From the NCBI GenBank assembly GCA_964244295.1, contig CAXTIG010000011.1, positions 100,546-164,545 on the forward strand: a stretch of DNA of 64,000 nucleotides, written 5' to 3'. The position numbers were made by a program, and so were the translations under genes. Of this stretch, positions 32,809-42,420 are shown in pieces. The notes below the pieces were generated by a model. It saw only the letters and a program-made list of their open reading frames with translations, was not told where the DNA came from and searched no databases. This DNA comes from JAJAZB01 sp964244295. Lineage in GTDB: Bacteria; Bacteroidota; Bacteroidia; Cytophagales; Spirosomataceae. Numbering within the stretch: position 1 is the stretch's first letter; each line of letters begins with the position of its first letter.

Positions 32809-35800
32809 TCACCGTTTCACAATCGCCTCATCAAAATTCATCACCGTGCTCACCACGGCGGTCCAGGCGGCGAGTTCGCGGGGCGGAATGGCGGGGTCGG
32901 TTGGGTACTCGCCCACGCCGAGCAGTTCGGTGGCCTGGGCCGGGTTTTTGGTGAATAGTTTCAATTCATCGGCGTACATCCGCTGCAACAGCGCCACCTC
33001 GTCGGGTTGGGCCGAGCGGCTGATGATGGAGCGGAAGGCGTTTTGCAAAAACGCTTCGCCGCGCAAACCCCGGCCCAGTGCTTTCTGGGCCAGCACGCGG
33101 GCGGCTTCGATAAACTGCGGGTCGTTGAGCGTCACCAGCGATTGGAGCGGCGTGCTCGTTTTTTGCCGCTGCACGAGGCAGGCGAAGCGATCGGGCGCGT
33201 CGAAATTGAGCATCGCGGGCGGCGGGGCGTTGCGCTTCCAGTAGGTGTACAGACTGCGGCGGTAGAGTTTGTCGCCGTGGTCCTGCACGTACACCTCGTC
33301 GCGGTCGCTGCCCCGCGCCAGGGCCTCCCACAACCCGGCGGGCTGGTAGGGTTTCACGCTCGGCCCCCCGATTTTCGGGTTGAGCAAGCCAGCGGCGGCC
33401 AGGGCGTTGTCGCGCACGATTTCGGCGGCGTGGCGGTAGCTCGGTGCCCGGCTGAAGAGCAGGTTGTCGGGGTCTTTTTCCAACGAAATCTTCGTCGGCA
33501 CCGAGGCTTGCCGGTAGGTCGCCGACAACACCAGTTGCTGCATCAGCGCCTTCACGTTCCAGCCGCTTTCGCGGAATTGCATCGCCAGAAAATCAAGCAG
33601 TTCGGGGTGGCTGGGTAGGGTGCCCTGGTTGCCAAAATCGTCGGTGGTTTTCACGATGCCCCGGCCAATCGCCAGGCTCCAGAAGCGGTTGACCATTACC
33701 CGCGCGAACAGCGGATTTTCCTCGGCCAGCAACCAGTGCGCCAGCGCGAGCCGGTTTTTGGGCCGACCCGTTTTACCGGCGCTCATGCTCACGGGCACGC
33801 CCGGAAACACCTGCTCCTTCGGCGCGTCGTACACGCCCCGGCTCAACACGAAGGTTTTTCGGGGTTTAGTCGCTTCTCGGTACGCCATCACTTCCCGCTG
33901 GTTGGTCAGCAGCGTGTTTTCGCGGCGGCGTTCGGCGGCGAGTTTGGCGAGGTGCGCCGGGTAGGTTTTGTCGAAACCTGCGAGGTACCAGTCGAAAAGT
34001 TGCTGGATTTGAAGCGCCGTCCGTTGGGTGGCGGGCGTTCGAGCCAGCGCCTGCACGACCGCATCCTGACCCGCCAGTTGCAGCAAATCGGGAGCGCTGA
34101 GGGTGCGGCGGTAGAAGCGGAAGTCATCGACGGCCACGCCCGAAATCGAGCGGTCTTTCTCGAAACCAATCCGAAAATTGGCCGCGCCGAGCGGATAGTT
34201 TTTCGTGCCGTACACGTACAGCATACTTTTGTGAAGGTTGTCGTTGAGTACCTCCACGGCCAGTTTACGCCCGTTCAGAAAACAGCCCACCCCGGCGGCT
34301 TTGCTGCTGCCGTCGTAGGTCAGCGTCAGGCTTTGCCAGGAATTCAGGGGGACTTTTTCGGTGGTTCTCAACTCAATGGCGTTGTCAGGGTAAATGTGCG
34401 CCAGCGTAATCGTGAGCGTTTTGTCTGCGTTGAGTTCGATAAAATAGCCCCGGTTGGCGTTGAGTTTGCCATTCGATTTGCCCACGAGCGGCCCGCCTTT
34501 GGTAGCCTTGTCGAGCACGTTGACCCAGAGGCTAAAACTGAAGGGCTGGTGGCGGTCGACGTTGAACGTCGTGTCGAATTCTAGCCCCATGCCGCCGTCG
34601 AGCCGGAGCGCTTTGCCCATTTTTCCGGGAATAAAAACCCGTGGCTTCCCGTCGCGGCTGACGAATTTAGCTTTGATGACCGCTGGTGTTGCGTTGCGAA
34701 AGGTCGAATCATCCAGCGAAAAATGCCCGACGTTCCCGACGGGCAGGGCCGTGACCGGGGTTTTGCTCTGGGCCAACCCGGCGCTCCAGGTCTTGAATCC
34801 GGCCTTGCTTTCGGCGGGAATTTCGGCGGTCTGGAGCCGGTGGATGAAGGCCCGAATCCGCCGCAGCGAGTCGGCGGAGGCGCGGCTGAAGAGCGTCAAC
34901 GCGGGCGAGGCTTCACCGAGGTGGGGAATGAGGCCCGCTTCGTTGTTGGAGTTGAAGTAGGCGGCAATCTGGTAAAATTCCTTTTGGGCAATGGGATCGT
35001 ACTTGTGGTCGTGGCAGCGGGCGCACTCCACGCTGAAGGCCAGGAAGGCTTTGCCGAAGGTGTTCACCCGGTCGATGACATACTCGGTACGGTACTCCTC
35101 GTCGATGATGCCGTCTTCTTCATTTTGGGGGTGCAGGCGCAGGAAACAAGTCGCCAGGCGGGTTTCCAGGCTCGCGTTGGGTACCAAATCCCCGGCCAGT
35201 TGCCAGGTCACGAATTTGTCGAAGGCCAGGTTGCGGTTAAACGAGCGAATCACCCAATCCCGGTAGGGGTACACGGCCTGCGAAAAGTCGATTTGGTAGC
35301 CCCGCGTGTCGGCGTAGCGGGCCAAATCGAGCCAGGAAGTCGTCATGCGCTCGCCGAAGTGGGGCGAGCGCAGGAGCCGGTTGACCACCTTTTCGTAGGC
35401 ATTGGGAGATTTATCGGTTAAAAACGCCTCGCGTTCGGCGAGGGTCGGGGGCAGGCCCGTTAAGTCGAGCGACACCCGCCGGAGCAGGGTTTCCTTATCG
35501 GCCTCAGCGCTGGGGGCCAAGCCTTTTTCTTCTAATTTTTCCAGAACAAACCGATCGATGTCGGTTTTCACCCAAGCCGTATTTTTCACTTCGGGAAGTT
35601 CGGGTTTGACCGGGGCCACCAGCGACCAGTGCGGTTTGTATTCGGCCCCGTCTTCAATCCACTTCAGCAGCGTCGCTTTTTCCTCCGCCGAGAGCGTCAG
35701 GTGCGATTCGGGCGTGGGCATCCGCTCCTTCGGGTTGGCGCTCAGAATCCGGGCGACCACCTCGCTCTTGCTCCAACTCCCCGGCACGAGGGCACGCCGC

Positions 35801-36057
35801 CCGCTTTCCTTGGATTGGTAAGCGAAGGCGCTTTCGGGCAAATCGAGCCGTAGCCCGGCTTTTTGCTTGGTCTGGTCCGGCCCGTGGCAGGCGAAGCACT
35901 TGTCCGACAGGATGGGCTTGACGTGGAGGTTGAAATCCAGTTTTTCGGGCAGTCGGCCAAGGGCGGTTGCTACCTCGTCGGGTACGGTTGGCCCGCCGCA
36001 ACCCTGGCAAAAGAGCAGAGTTGCGCACACGCCGAGGAACGGGAGGATTTTTCGCAT
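32809..36057 (-). CDS. PSCyt1/DUF1549/LamG/DUF1553 multidomain protein
   Basis: A protein of 1082 residues from the ATG at 36057, which begins a lipoprotein-like export signal (MRKILPFLGVCATLLFCQGC). Domain order is: a planctomycete-type cytochrome c segment with CFACHGPDQ (one CxxCH haem motif), DUF1549 (LLRRVSLDLTGLPPT onward), a LamG/concanavalin-like insert around residues 470-640 (FSFSLWVNVLDKATKGGPLV), and DUF1553 (FVLSRGVYDAPK, RLALAHWLLAEENPLFARV). It is paired with DUF1501. The haem motif suggests an envelope redox role, but the reaction is unknown. Confidence 0.87.
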   Translation of the reverse strand: MRKILPFLGVCATLLFCQGCGGPTVPDEVATALGRLPEKLDFNLHVKPILSDKCFACHGPDQTKQKAGLRLDLPESAFAYQSKESGRRALVPGSWSKSEVVARILSANPKERMPTPESHLTLSAEEKATLLKWIEDGAEYKPHWSLVAPVKPELPEVKNTAWVKTDIDRFVLEKLEEKGLAPSAEADKETLLRRVSLDLTGLPPTLAEREAFLTDKSPNAYEKVVNRLLRSPHFGERMTTSWLDLARYADTRGYQIDFSQAVYPYRDWVIRSFNRNLAFDKFVTWQLAGDLVPNASLETRLATCFLRLHPQNEEDGIIDEEYRTEYVIDRVNTFGKAFLAFSVECARCHDHKYDPIAQKEFYQIAAYFNSNNEAGLIPHLGEASPALTLFSRASADSLRRIRAFIHRLQTAEIPAESKAGFKTWSAGLAQSKTPVTALPVGNVGHFSLDDSTFRNATPAVIKAKFVSRDGKPRVFIPGKMGKALRLDGGMGLEFDTTFNVDRHQPFSFSLWVNVLDKATKGGPLVGKSNGKLNANRGYFIELNADKTLTITLAHIYPDNAIELRTTEKVPLNSWQSLTLTYDGSSKAAGVGCFLNGRKLAVEVLNDNLHKSMLYVYGTKNYPLGAANFRIGFEKDRSISGVAVDDFRFYRRTLSAPDLLQLAGQDAVVQALARTPATQRTALQIQQLFDWYLAGFDKTYPAHLAKLAAERRRENTLLTNQREVMAYREATKPRKTFVLSRGVYDAPKEQVFPGVPVSMSAGKTGRPKNRLALAHWLLAEENPLFARVMVNRFWSLAIGRGIVKTTDDFGNQGTLPSHPELLDFLAMQFRESGWNVKALMQQLVLSATYRQASVPTKISLEKDPDNLLFSRAPSYRHAAEIVRDNALAAAGLLNPKIGGPSVKPYQPAGLWEALARGSDRDEVYVQDHGDKLYRRSLYTYWKRNAPPPAMLNFDAPDRFACLVQRQKTSTPLQSLVTLNDPQFIEAARVLAQKALGRGLRGEAFLQNAFRSIISRSAQPDEVALLQRMYADELKLFTKNPAQATELLGVGEYPTDPAIPPRELAAWTAVVSTVMNFDEAIVKR

Positions 36058-36212
36058 CGAAACGATTCGTTGATTCAAAATCCCGGATAGCGTAGGAACA
36101 GCTTGGGCGGTGTACCGCTGGCGGGTGCCCCTACGATACCTACCCAGGAAACCACCGCTGAAGAAAGACAAGTTTAGGGCTGAAACTACTTATCCGGCGG
36201 TGGCCGTAGACT

Positions 36213-36265
36213 GAAAAAACCTCCGGCCAGACTTGCTTCAAGGGCAGGTCTGGCCGGAGGTTTCT
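36213..36265 (-). terminator. Rho-independent-type terminator after susD
   Basis: The arms AAACCTCCGGCCAGAC (36217-36232) and the complement at 36248-36263 form a 16 bp GC-rich stem with a ~15 nt loop. On the minus strand the stem is followed by TTTTTTCA. It begins directly at the susD stop codon. Downstream genes would need read-through or their own promoter. Confidence 0.8.
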
Positions 36266-37912
36266 TCAATACCCTGGATTCTGCTCCACTTTTTTATCAA
36301 GGTTGGCGTCGATGAATTTTTGTGGAATTGGGAACAGCGCGTGGTGGGGCTGGATGTTGGAACCACTCCGGAAATTGTATTTCTGCACCCGTTCGACCAG
36401 TTTTCCGGTTCGGCTGCGGGTCAACCGCCGGAGTTCTTCGATGGTCAACTCCCTGGCTCGTTCATCCAGAATGTAGTCGATCGTCACCTCGCCGACCGCG
36501 ACGGGTTTGGCTTTGGCCCGGTTTCGAACCACGTTGAGATCGTCAGCGGCTTTTTGCTTGTCGCCTTTCATCCGGTACGCCTCGGCCCGCAGCAAGTACG
36601 TTTCGGCCAGTCGCATCAGGTAGAATTCCTTGAACGTTTTCCCGTAGGTGGCCCCGGCCAGGGCTTCACCCTCGATTTTACGAATGTACGGGTAGTACCA
36701 GTACAGTGTGTCGAGGTCTTTGGCCGTGGCCGGCTTCACCTTCTGCTTGAAGTGCTTCGAGGTGGGTTCGTTATAGTAAAAATCCCGTCGGATGTTGAAG
36801 GTCGAATTGCGGATGTCCGACCGGTCGGCCCAGAGGGTGTAGTTGTAGAAATTGGTGCCGCGATACCAGCCCACCGGACGCCCCAGGCTGTCGGTCACGG
36901 CCATCGCTGTTTTGCCGTCGGGGTCTTTGATGGCAAAGTAGCGCGGCCCCCAGGCCCGCATGGTGCTGTTACCGCCGCCCACTTTCGGGATTCCGCCGGG
37001 GGTCTGGAAATCAAATTGCAGTGTCCAGATGGTTTCCTTATTGCCGGAAGTGCTGCGATTCTGGTTGTTGTCCTTGAACAAATCCGAAAACACGTCGCCC
37101 GGCTGGGTGGCATACTTGCCAAACCGGGTGGTCATCAACTGATACTGCCCGTCGCCAATCACCGCCGAAGCGCTGGCGATGGATTTATCGTACTCACCGA
37201 GGCTGATGTACACCTCGGCCAGCAGGTGACTGGCCGCCGCCTTCACCACCCGCCCCTCGGTCGTGGTGGTTTTGGGCAGCCACTGCACGGCATATTCCAG
37301 GTCGTTGGCCGCAAACTGGTACACGTCCTTCCGGGTGGCCCGCTGAAAGTCGAGCTTCGGCTCGGTCGATACCGTTTCGACCAGCGAAACCCCACCGTAC
37401 AGGTTCGCCAGGATGTTGTAGGTGTAGGCGCGAAAAAACCGGGCTTCGGCGATGGTCGCGTTCTTTTCGGCTTCGTCTTTCCAAACCGCCCCCGGTCGGT
37501 CGGCGTAGTCGATAATCGTGTTGGCACGGGGAATGATGGTTTGGTAGGCCCATTCCCAGTGGTGGTTGACGGCCCCCAGGGAGGGCGTCAGCCAGATTCG
37601 GTAGTCCTTGAAAATGTTCTGGGCCGGGTCGCCGGTGGTGCCGATGTCGGTGCCAACCTGAAAATCCCAGATGTTGGTGCCGTCGCCAATGTTGTCGTTC
37701 AGGAAAAAAGCATCCCGCAGCCCCGCGTGCAACGAGGTGACGTAGGTATCGAACCCGGCCTTGTTGGTCAGCACCACCTGCGGGGATAGGAAATCTTTGG
37801 GCACTTCGTCGAGTACGTCATCTTTACAGGCGCTCGTCAGCCCGAGGAGCGCAATAGCCCGGATTCCGTTTCGGAGGGCACGGGAAAGCGAAGTTGAAAA
37901 AATAGAATTCAT
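36266..37912 (-). CDS. RagB/SusD family outer-membrane nutrient uptake lipoprotein
   Basis: A 548-residue surface lipoprotein. The signal ends LTSACKDD, with Cys as lipidation site. SusD features include the N-terminal DEVPKDFLSPQVVLTN, the AEARFFRAYTYNILANLYGGV helix typical of the TPR region, LAETYLLRAEAYRMKGD, and the C-terminal ERARELTIEELRRL and IPQKFIDANLDKKVEQNPGY. It would capture oligosaccharides for a SusC partner. The SusC gene directly upstream is broken, so uptake by this pair may be lost. It ends in a strong hairpin terminator. Confidence 0.92.
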   Translation of the reverse strand: MNSIFSTSLSRALRNGIRAIALLGLTSACKDDVLDEVPKDFLSPQVVLTNKAGFDTYVTSLHAGLRDAFFLNDNIGDGTNIWDFQVGTDIGTTGDPAQNIFKDYRIWLTPSLGAVNHHWEWAYQTIIPRANTIIDYADRPGAVWKDEAEKNATIAEARFFRAYTYNILANLYGGVSLVETVSTEPKLDFQRATRKDVYQFAANDLEYAVQWLPKTTTTEGRVVKAAASHLLAEVYISLGEYDKSIASASAVIGDGQYQLMTTRFGKYATQPGDVFSDLFKDNNQNRSTSGNKETIWTLQFDFQTPGGIPKVGGGNSTMRAWGPRYFAIKDPDGKTAMAVTDSLGRPVGWYRGTNFYNYTLWADRSDIRNSTFNIRRDFYYNEPTSKHFKQKVKPATAKDLDTLYWYYPYIRKIEGEALAGATYGKTFKEFYLMRLAETYLLRAEAYRMKGDKQKAADDLNVVRNRAKAKPVAVGEVTIDYILDERARELTIEELRRLTRSRTGKLVERVQKYNFRSGSNIQPHHALFPIPQKFIDANLDKKVEQNPGY

Positions 37913-37993
37913 CGGTTCAATGAGGTTAAAACGACCCGGATTTTAGGGGCGAAGTCGGTGGTTTAAGTGCTTGTGCGGGGGTAAATGGGGATT

Positions 37994-38064
37994 GGGTAAT
38001 TTGTAATTGAGTAATTGACTGACAACTAGATTCCTATCTCAAAAAGCCAATTACCAATTTACCC
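37994..38064. repeat. AT-rich inverted repeat between susC remnant and susD
   Basis: The arms GGGTAATTTGTAATTGA and CAATTACCAATTTACCC are imperfect complements about 37 nt apart. This is the only structure in the 37913-38080 gap. It may modulate the susC/susD transcript ratio. Confidence 0.5.
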
Positions 38065-38080
38065 GTTTACCAATACCTTC

Positions 38081-40022
38081 TTAAAAGCTAAGGTTGAGGC
38101 CGACCGTCACCGAACGGGCCAGGGGATAACTGGCGCGGGGGTTGGCCGAATTGACCCCAACTTCGGGGTCGAAGCCGAGCCAGTTGGTAAATGTGTACAG
38201 GTTTTTGCCGCTCACGTACACGCTCAGGTTACTGACTTTCAAAGTCTTGATCAACGAGGCCGGAACCTGGTAGGTGAGGTTGACGTCCTGAATCCGGACG
38301 AAATCCCGGCTCTGGTAATACCCGTTCCCCACCGGGTTGGTGTACACCAGCGAGGGGCGGGTAGTCGAGGCATTTTCGGGTGTCCACCAATCGGCGTCCA
38401 GTCCGTTGAAAGGCCGGGAGGGGTAGTTGATGTTGCCGTTGGTTTCGAGCAACGGCAAGGCCTGTGACCAGCCCTGCATGGCGTTGATGAAGACTGACAA
38501 GCTCAGGTTTCCGTAGCGGAACGTGTTGCCAAAACCCCAGCGGTATTTGGGCTGTTGCTGGCTCAGCACCGTCCGGTCGTTGGGGTCGATTTTGCCGTCC
38601 CCATTCCCGTCTTTGATTCGGTAAAAACCCGGTTTGTACCCCGCCGGAAGTTCGTCGTTGACCTGGTACACGCCCGCCAGCGCGTAGTCGTAGTTGACGC
38701 TGATGGGCTGGCCGATAAACCAGCGGTTACCCAGGTCGTCGTCTTCCCGGCCATCGCCGTTGGTATCGCTGCCGTAGAGGTGGGTGATACGGTTGCGGTT
38801 GGTCGAAAAGAGCAGGTTGCTGCGCCACTCAAAGCCCCCTTTCCGAAGGTTCACCGAATTGAGCGATACCTCCAGGCCCTTGTTGGTGGTGGCCCCCAGG
38901 TTGGTCGTCACCCCGGCGAAGCCCGTCGGGCTGGGCAATTGCCGATACAGCAGCAGGTCTTTGGTGTTGAGGTTGTAATACTCGACGGTGCCACTCAGCC
39001 GCCCCCGAAACAGGTCGAAGTCGAGGGCCGCGTTGGTCGAGGTGGTGGTCTCCCAGGTCAGGTTGGGGTTTTCCATCGACGAGGTAAACACCCCGGTGCT
39101 GGTGCTGCCTCCGTCGCCAAAAACGTATTGTATCGTTCCCGTTCGGCTCAGCGATTGATACGGCCCGATGGCCTGGTTGCCGACCGAGCCGTAAGAAAGC
39201 CGCAGTTTGAGGAGATTGATGAACGTGAACGGCTTCAGGAACGCCTCATCCGAAGCAATCCAGGCCAGCGCCACCGAGGGAAACGTACCGTACTTGTGGT
39301 TGGCCCCGAACACCGACGTGCCATCCCGGCGGGCGGTCAGGGTGAGCAAATACCGGTCGAGAAAGCGGTAGTTGAGCCGCAGCATCGACGAAATTCCTTC
39401 CTGAGTCTGCGCGTTCGACGTGTTTTGTTGCACCTGCGCCAGGTTGAGGTTATTCCAACTGAGCACGTCGGTGAAAAACGTGGCCCCACTGGCCGTGGTT
39501 GCTTCCCAGCCCCGGTGATTGCGTCCGTACAGCGCCGTGAGGTCGAAGCCGTGCTTCTCGTTGAGTTGTTTGGAGTAGGTCAGGATGTTTTCCAGCATCC
39601 AATCCAAATCTTCCCGATTGTATTTGCTCCAGGCTGGTGGATTTGACGGGAATCGTCGCCGGAAGCGCCGGGGATGGTTCTTCCAGAATCAAAAACGTGT
39701 TGCCATTTACTTTTTGGTACCGTAATCCGGTGTCTTTCAGCAACTCGGTCAGGATTTTCTCCACGTTGCCACCCCGCCCCGACGGGGCGGGCACGAACGT
39801 GTTGGCGACGGTTTTTTCGTCGTACGAAAAATAAAGGTTGCGTTGTTGAACCAGTTCCTTCAGCACCAGCGCGAGGGATTTGCGGTCGGCGCGGGGCTGA
39901 CCGGGGGCTTCGCGCTGAAAATTGGGCGTGCTTTGGGCCAGCAAGACCTGCGCCTCGGCCCGGAGCGCGACGCAGCCGAGAAAGGCGAACAGCAGGAGAC
40001 GGAAAAGGTAGGGATTGGACAT
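38081..40022 (-). pseudogene. SusC-type TonB-dependent receptor, internally deleted and frameshifted
   Basis: The 5' part (ATG at 40022) encodes a signal peptide (YLFRLLLFAFLGCVALRAEAQ) and an STN domain (LVLKELVQQRNLYFSYDEKT, LKDTGLRYQKVNGNTFLILEE). At about 39625-39665 the sequence passes into the beta-barrel half in another frame (SKYNREDLDWMLENILTYSK onward), which then runs intact to the C-terminal SVTVGLNLSF. The carboxypeptidase-regulatory domain, plug domain and first barrel strands are absent, roughly 450-550 residues by comparison with SusC length. As read, the product is a ~190-residue STN protein with an aberrant tail. An assembly collapse is the alternative. Confidence 0.82.
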
Positions 40023-40146
40023 TGTTTTTGGGGTAGGTTGGAAGAGGTTGGTTTTTAGGTTTAGGGGTGCGAAGCGGTGCGAAAAGGAAGCGTTCTGTTT
40101 TTTTCGAAAAACTTCAAATGAAAGGCTGTCACGCTGAACTGTCCCC

Positions 40147-41115
40147 TCAGGGCCTTTTTTCCCGCACACGAATCTGCTCTCCGTCGTACTCGACCGTCAG
40201 GTTGTACACCCCGGCGAGGGCGTTGAGTACGTACTCCGGTTTACCGGAGGGCAGAACGGCAGTGAGGTTTTGGGTGGTAAAATCGCCCGTGGCGTCGATG
40301 GAAACCCCGTACAAATCCTCGACGGTTTGCAGCACTTCGCGCACGAGGGTTCCTTCAAAAACCAAGCGGTTTTGCATCCAGGCCCGGTAGTTTTCGGGGT
40401 TCACCAGGCGGCGGCTCACCCGGTTGCGGGCGTCGAGTTCGACCAGGTCGCCGGGTTTCATCAGCACGGCGGGCTGCGACTCGCGTTCGAGGCGCACCTG
40501 GCCTTCCTGCAACACCACGTCCGTTTTTTCACGCCGGTCGCGCACGTTGAAACTCGTGCCCAGCACCACCACGTCGAGGCGGTCGGTGTGGACGACGAAG
40601 CGCTGGCGATTGGCGGTTTTTTTCACCTTAAAAAACGCCTCGCCGCTCAGCCACACCTCCCGCGATTCGGGGCGAAGGTCGAGGCGGCTGTTGGCGTTCA
40701 GCGTCACGACCGAGCCGTCGGGCAGCGTCACCACGCGGGTTTGGCCGAAGCCGGTTTCAACCGTGGTTTTGGAAAAAGGCGCGAGCCAGAGCCCGCCCGC
40801 CACCAGCACGGCCAGCGCCACCGAAGCCGCCGCCATCCAGGGCAGCCAACCGATTCGCCGGACGTGTGCGCCGCCCGTGGCCCGTTGGAGCCGCCACCAA
40901 TCCTGCTCGGTGAGCAGCGTCGAAACCGGTTCGGGCCGCTGGAAGTATAGCGCCAGTACCCGCGCCTGGGCCAGGGTTTCGCGCTGGTCAGGATACGTTC
41001 GTTGAAAGTCCGACCAGAACCGGTCGGTGTGGGGCGTGGGCGACTGCACCCAGGTCTGAAACCGGGGGTCGTTGAGGAAGTCTTCGACGGTGTACGCCGC
41101 GTAGGGCTTTTCCAT
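40147..41115 (-). CDS. FecR family anti-sigma factor
   Basis: A 322-residue inner-membrane protein. A cytoplasmic N-terminal domain precedes one membrane segment (MAAASVALAVLVAGGLWLA, about residue 94-112). The periplasmic FecR domain follows (VVTLPDGSVVTLNANSRL, VWLSGEAFFKV, VLGTSFNVRD), then a C-terminal DUF4974/STN-like domain (LVREVLQTVEDLYGVSID to EYVLNALAGVYNLTVEYDG). It would relay a signal from the STN domain of the neighbouring SusC to the sigma factor encoded 46 bp upstream. Confidence 0.92.
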   Translation of the reverse strand: MEKPYAAYTVEDFLNDPRFQTWVQSPTPHTDRFWSDFQRTYPDQRETLAQARVLALYFQRPEPVSTLLTEQDWWRLQRATGGAHVRRIGWLPWMAAASVALAVLVAGGLWLAPFSKTTVETGFGQTRVVTLPDGSVVTLNANSRLDLRPESREVWLSGEAFFKVKKTANRQRFVVHTDRLDVVVLGTSFNVRDRREKTDVVLQEGQVRLERESQPAVLMKPGDLVELDARNRVSRRLVNPENYRAWMQNRLVFEGTLVREVLQTVEDLYGVSIDATGDFTTQNLTAVLPSGKPEYVLNALAGVYNLTVEYDGEQIRVREKRP

Positions 41116-41160
41116 GGGCTGAATGGGCTGACATGGAAGACACCGAGCTGATTGGGGAAA

Positions 41161-41817
41161 CTACTTACGCCCCGGCACTTTTTTTAGAAAAAAAGAGGCG
41201 AAGGGTAGAACCATGCCGGGCAGAAACAGCGAAAGGGTCGTCGAAATGCCAATCAACTGAGCGAGTTTTTTCAAGCCGAGGCTCAACACATTGCAGGCCG
41301 ACTGGTAATTGAGGCCCATCAACTCGGAAACTTGCTGCACGCCCAGCCCCTCGAAATACCGCAGGTGAATGGCTTCCTGCTGGCGGGGCGGCAGCAAGCC
41401 GAGCGCTCGCCGCAGTTGTTGGGTTTGGTGGTTGGAAAGTTCGGTTTGAATCGGGGCCTCTTCCATGGAAACGACGAAGCCCTCCTGGGTTTGGTCAAAG
41501 GTTTGCGCCCGGATCCCCGCCCGTTCCTGCTGGCCCTGCCGGGAGATGACTCCGTTTTTTAACGAAGAAAAGAGGTAAAATCTGACTGAATCGGGGTTCT
41601 GAGTCGGGTCGAACGCCCGCAGGGTGGCCCGGTAGCCGTGGAGTTTGAGGAATAAATCGTGGATGCAGTCGCGGATGGCCTCGTCGTCGTGGAGCAACCG
41701 GCGACCGTAGCGCAGCAACACCGGATGGTAGCGCCGGTAGAGTTCCTCAAAGGCGGCCTCGTCGCCCTGTCGAAAGGCGTTCCAGACTTCCTCATCGGAC
41801 AGCGACCGGGGTTTCAT
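41161..41817 (-). CDS. ECF RNA polymerase sigma factor (FecI-like, SigmaFec/SusCD type)
   Basis: A 218-residue sigma-70 family protein. Region 2 contains FEELYRRYHPVLLRYGRRLL and AIRDCIHDLFLKL; region 4 contains LGLLPPRQQEAIHLRYFEGL and QQVSELMGLNYQSACNVLS. The C-terminus adds a hydrophobic tail (LSLFLPGMVLPFASFFL) that is unusual for a soluble sigma factor, though similar tails occur in Bacteroidota ECF factors. It heads the sigma/anti-sigma/SusC/SusD set and should direct transcription of the receptor genes. Confidence 0.92.
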   Translation of the reverse strand: MKPRSLSDEEVWNAFRQGDEAAFEELYRRYHPVLLRYGRRLLHDDEAIRDCIHDLFLKLHGYRATLRAFDPTQNPDSVRFYLFSSLKNGVISRQGQQERAGIRAQTFDQTQEGFVVSMEEAPIQTELSNHQTQQLRRALGLLPPRQQEAIHLRYFEGLGVQQVSELMGLNYQSACNVLSLGLKKLAQLIGISTTLSLFLPGMVLPFASFFLKKVPGRK

Positions 41818-41961
41818 CGAAAAACGGGGGATTGTTTTTTCGATAAAGCGACGGGAGCCGGGTTGTTAATCAAGTCACCGCTTTCTTTCAAACCGGCGCG
41901 TGCTCAAGCCAAAAGGCAGGTACAGCGGGCGGGTGCTGAGCAAAATAATCCTCCAAAGCCT

Positions 41962-42420
41962 TCAATGCGGCAAGTGCTCCCGGCAATAGCCGTAAACCCA
42001 GGTACCGGCAATCGCACTCAGCAGCGTAACCGCCACCACCCCGTAGCCACTGCCAATCTGGGCGAACAACGGCCCCGGACAGGCTCCGGTGATGGCCCAT
42101 CCCAGGCCAAACAACAAGCCGCCGTAAATTTGGCCCCGGTGAAACGTCTTTGCCGGTACCGCGATGGGCTGGCCGTTGGCCGCTTTCAGGCCCAGCCGCT
42201 GGATGAGTTGGAGCGAAACGAACGCCGTAATCACCGCCGACCCGATGACCCCGTACAGGTGAAAGGAGTCGAAGCGGAACATTTCCTGAATCCGAAACCA
42301 GGAGATGATTTCGGCCTTCACGAACACGATGCCGAACAACGTGCCGACGAACAGATAGCGGGCTTGGCTCCAAAAACGAACCTTCGGCGGAGCCGCCGAT
42401 ACCGCAGGGGAAGCACTCAT
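41962..42420 (-). CDS. YeeE/YedE-type sulfur transporter half (DUF6691-like)
   Basis: A 152-residue inner-membrane protein with four hydrophobic segments. The conserved motif TGACPGPLFAQIGSGYGVV carries the Cys typical of this family, and GGLLFGLGWAI precedes it. It is the C-terminal half of the split YeeE/YedE thiosulfate/sulfur-compound transporter. Its start overlaps the stop of the other half by 4 bp, so the two are translated together. It is last in the sulfur operon. Confidence 0.88.
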   Translation of the reverse strand: MSASPAVSAAPPKVRFWSQARYLFVGTLFGIVFVKAEIISWFRIQEMFRFDSFHLYGVIGSAVITAFVSLQLIQRLGLKAANGQPIAVPAKTFHRGQIYGGLLFGLGWAITGACPGPLFAQIGSGYGVVAVTLLSAIAGTWVYGYCREHLPH

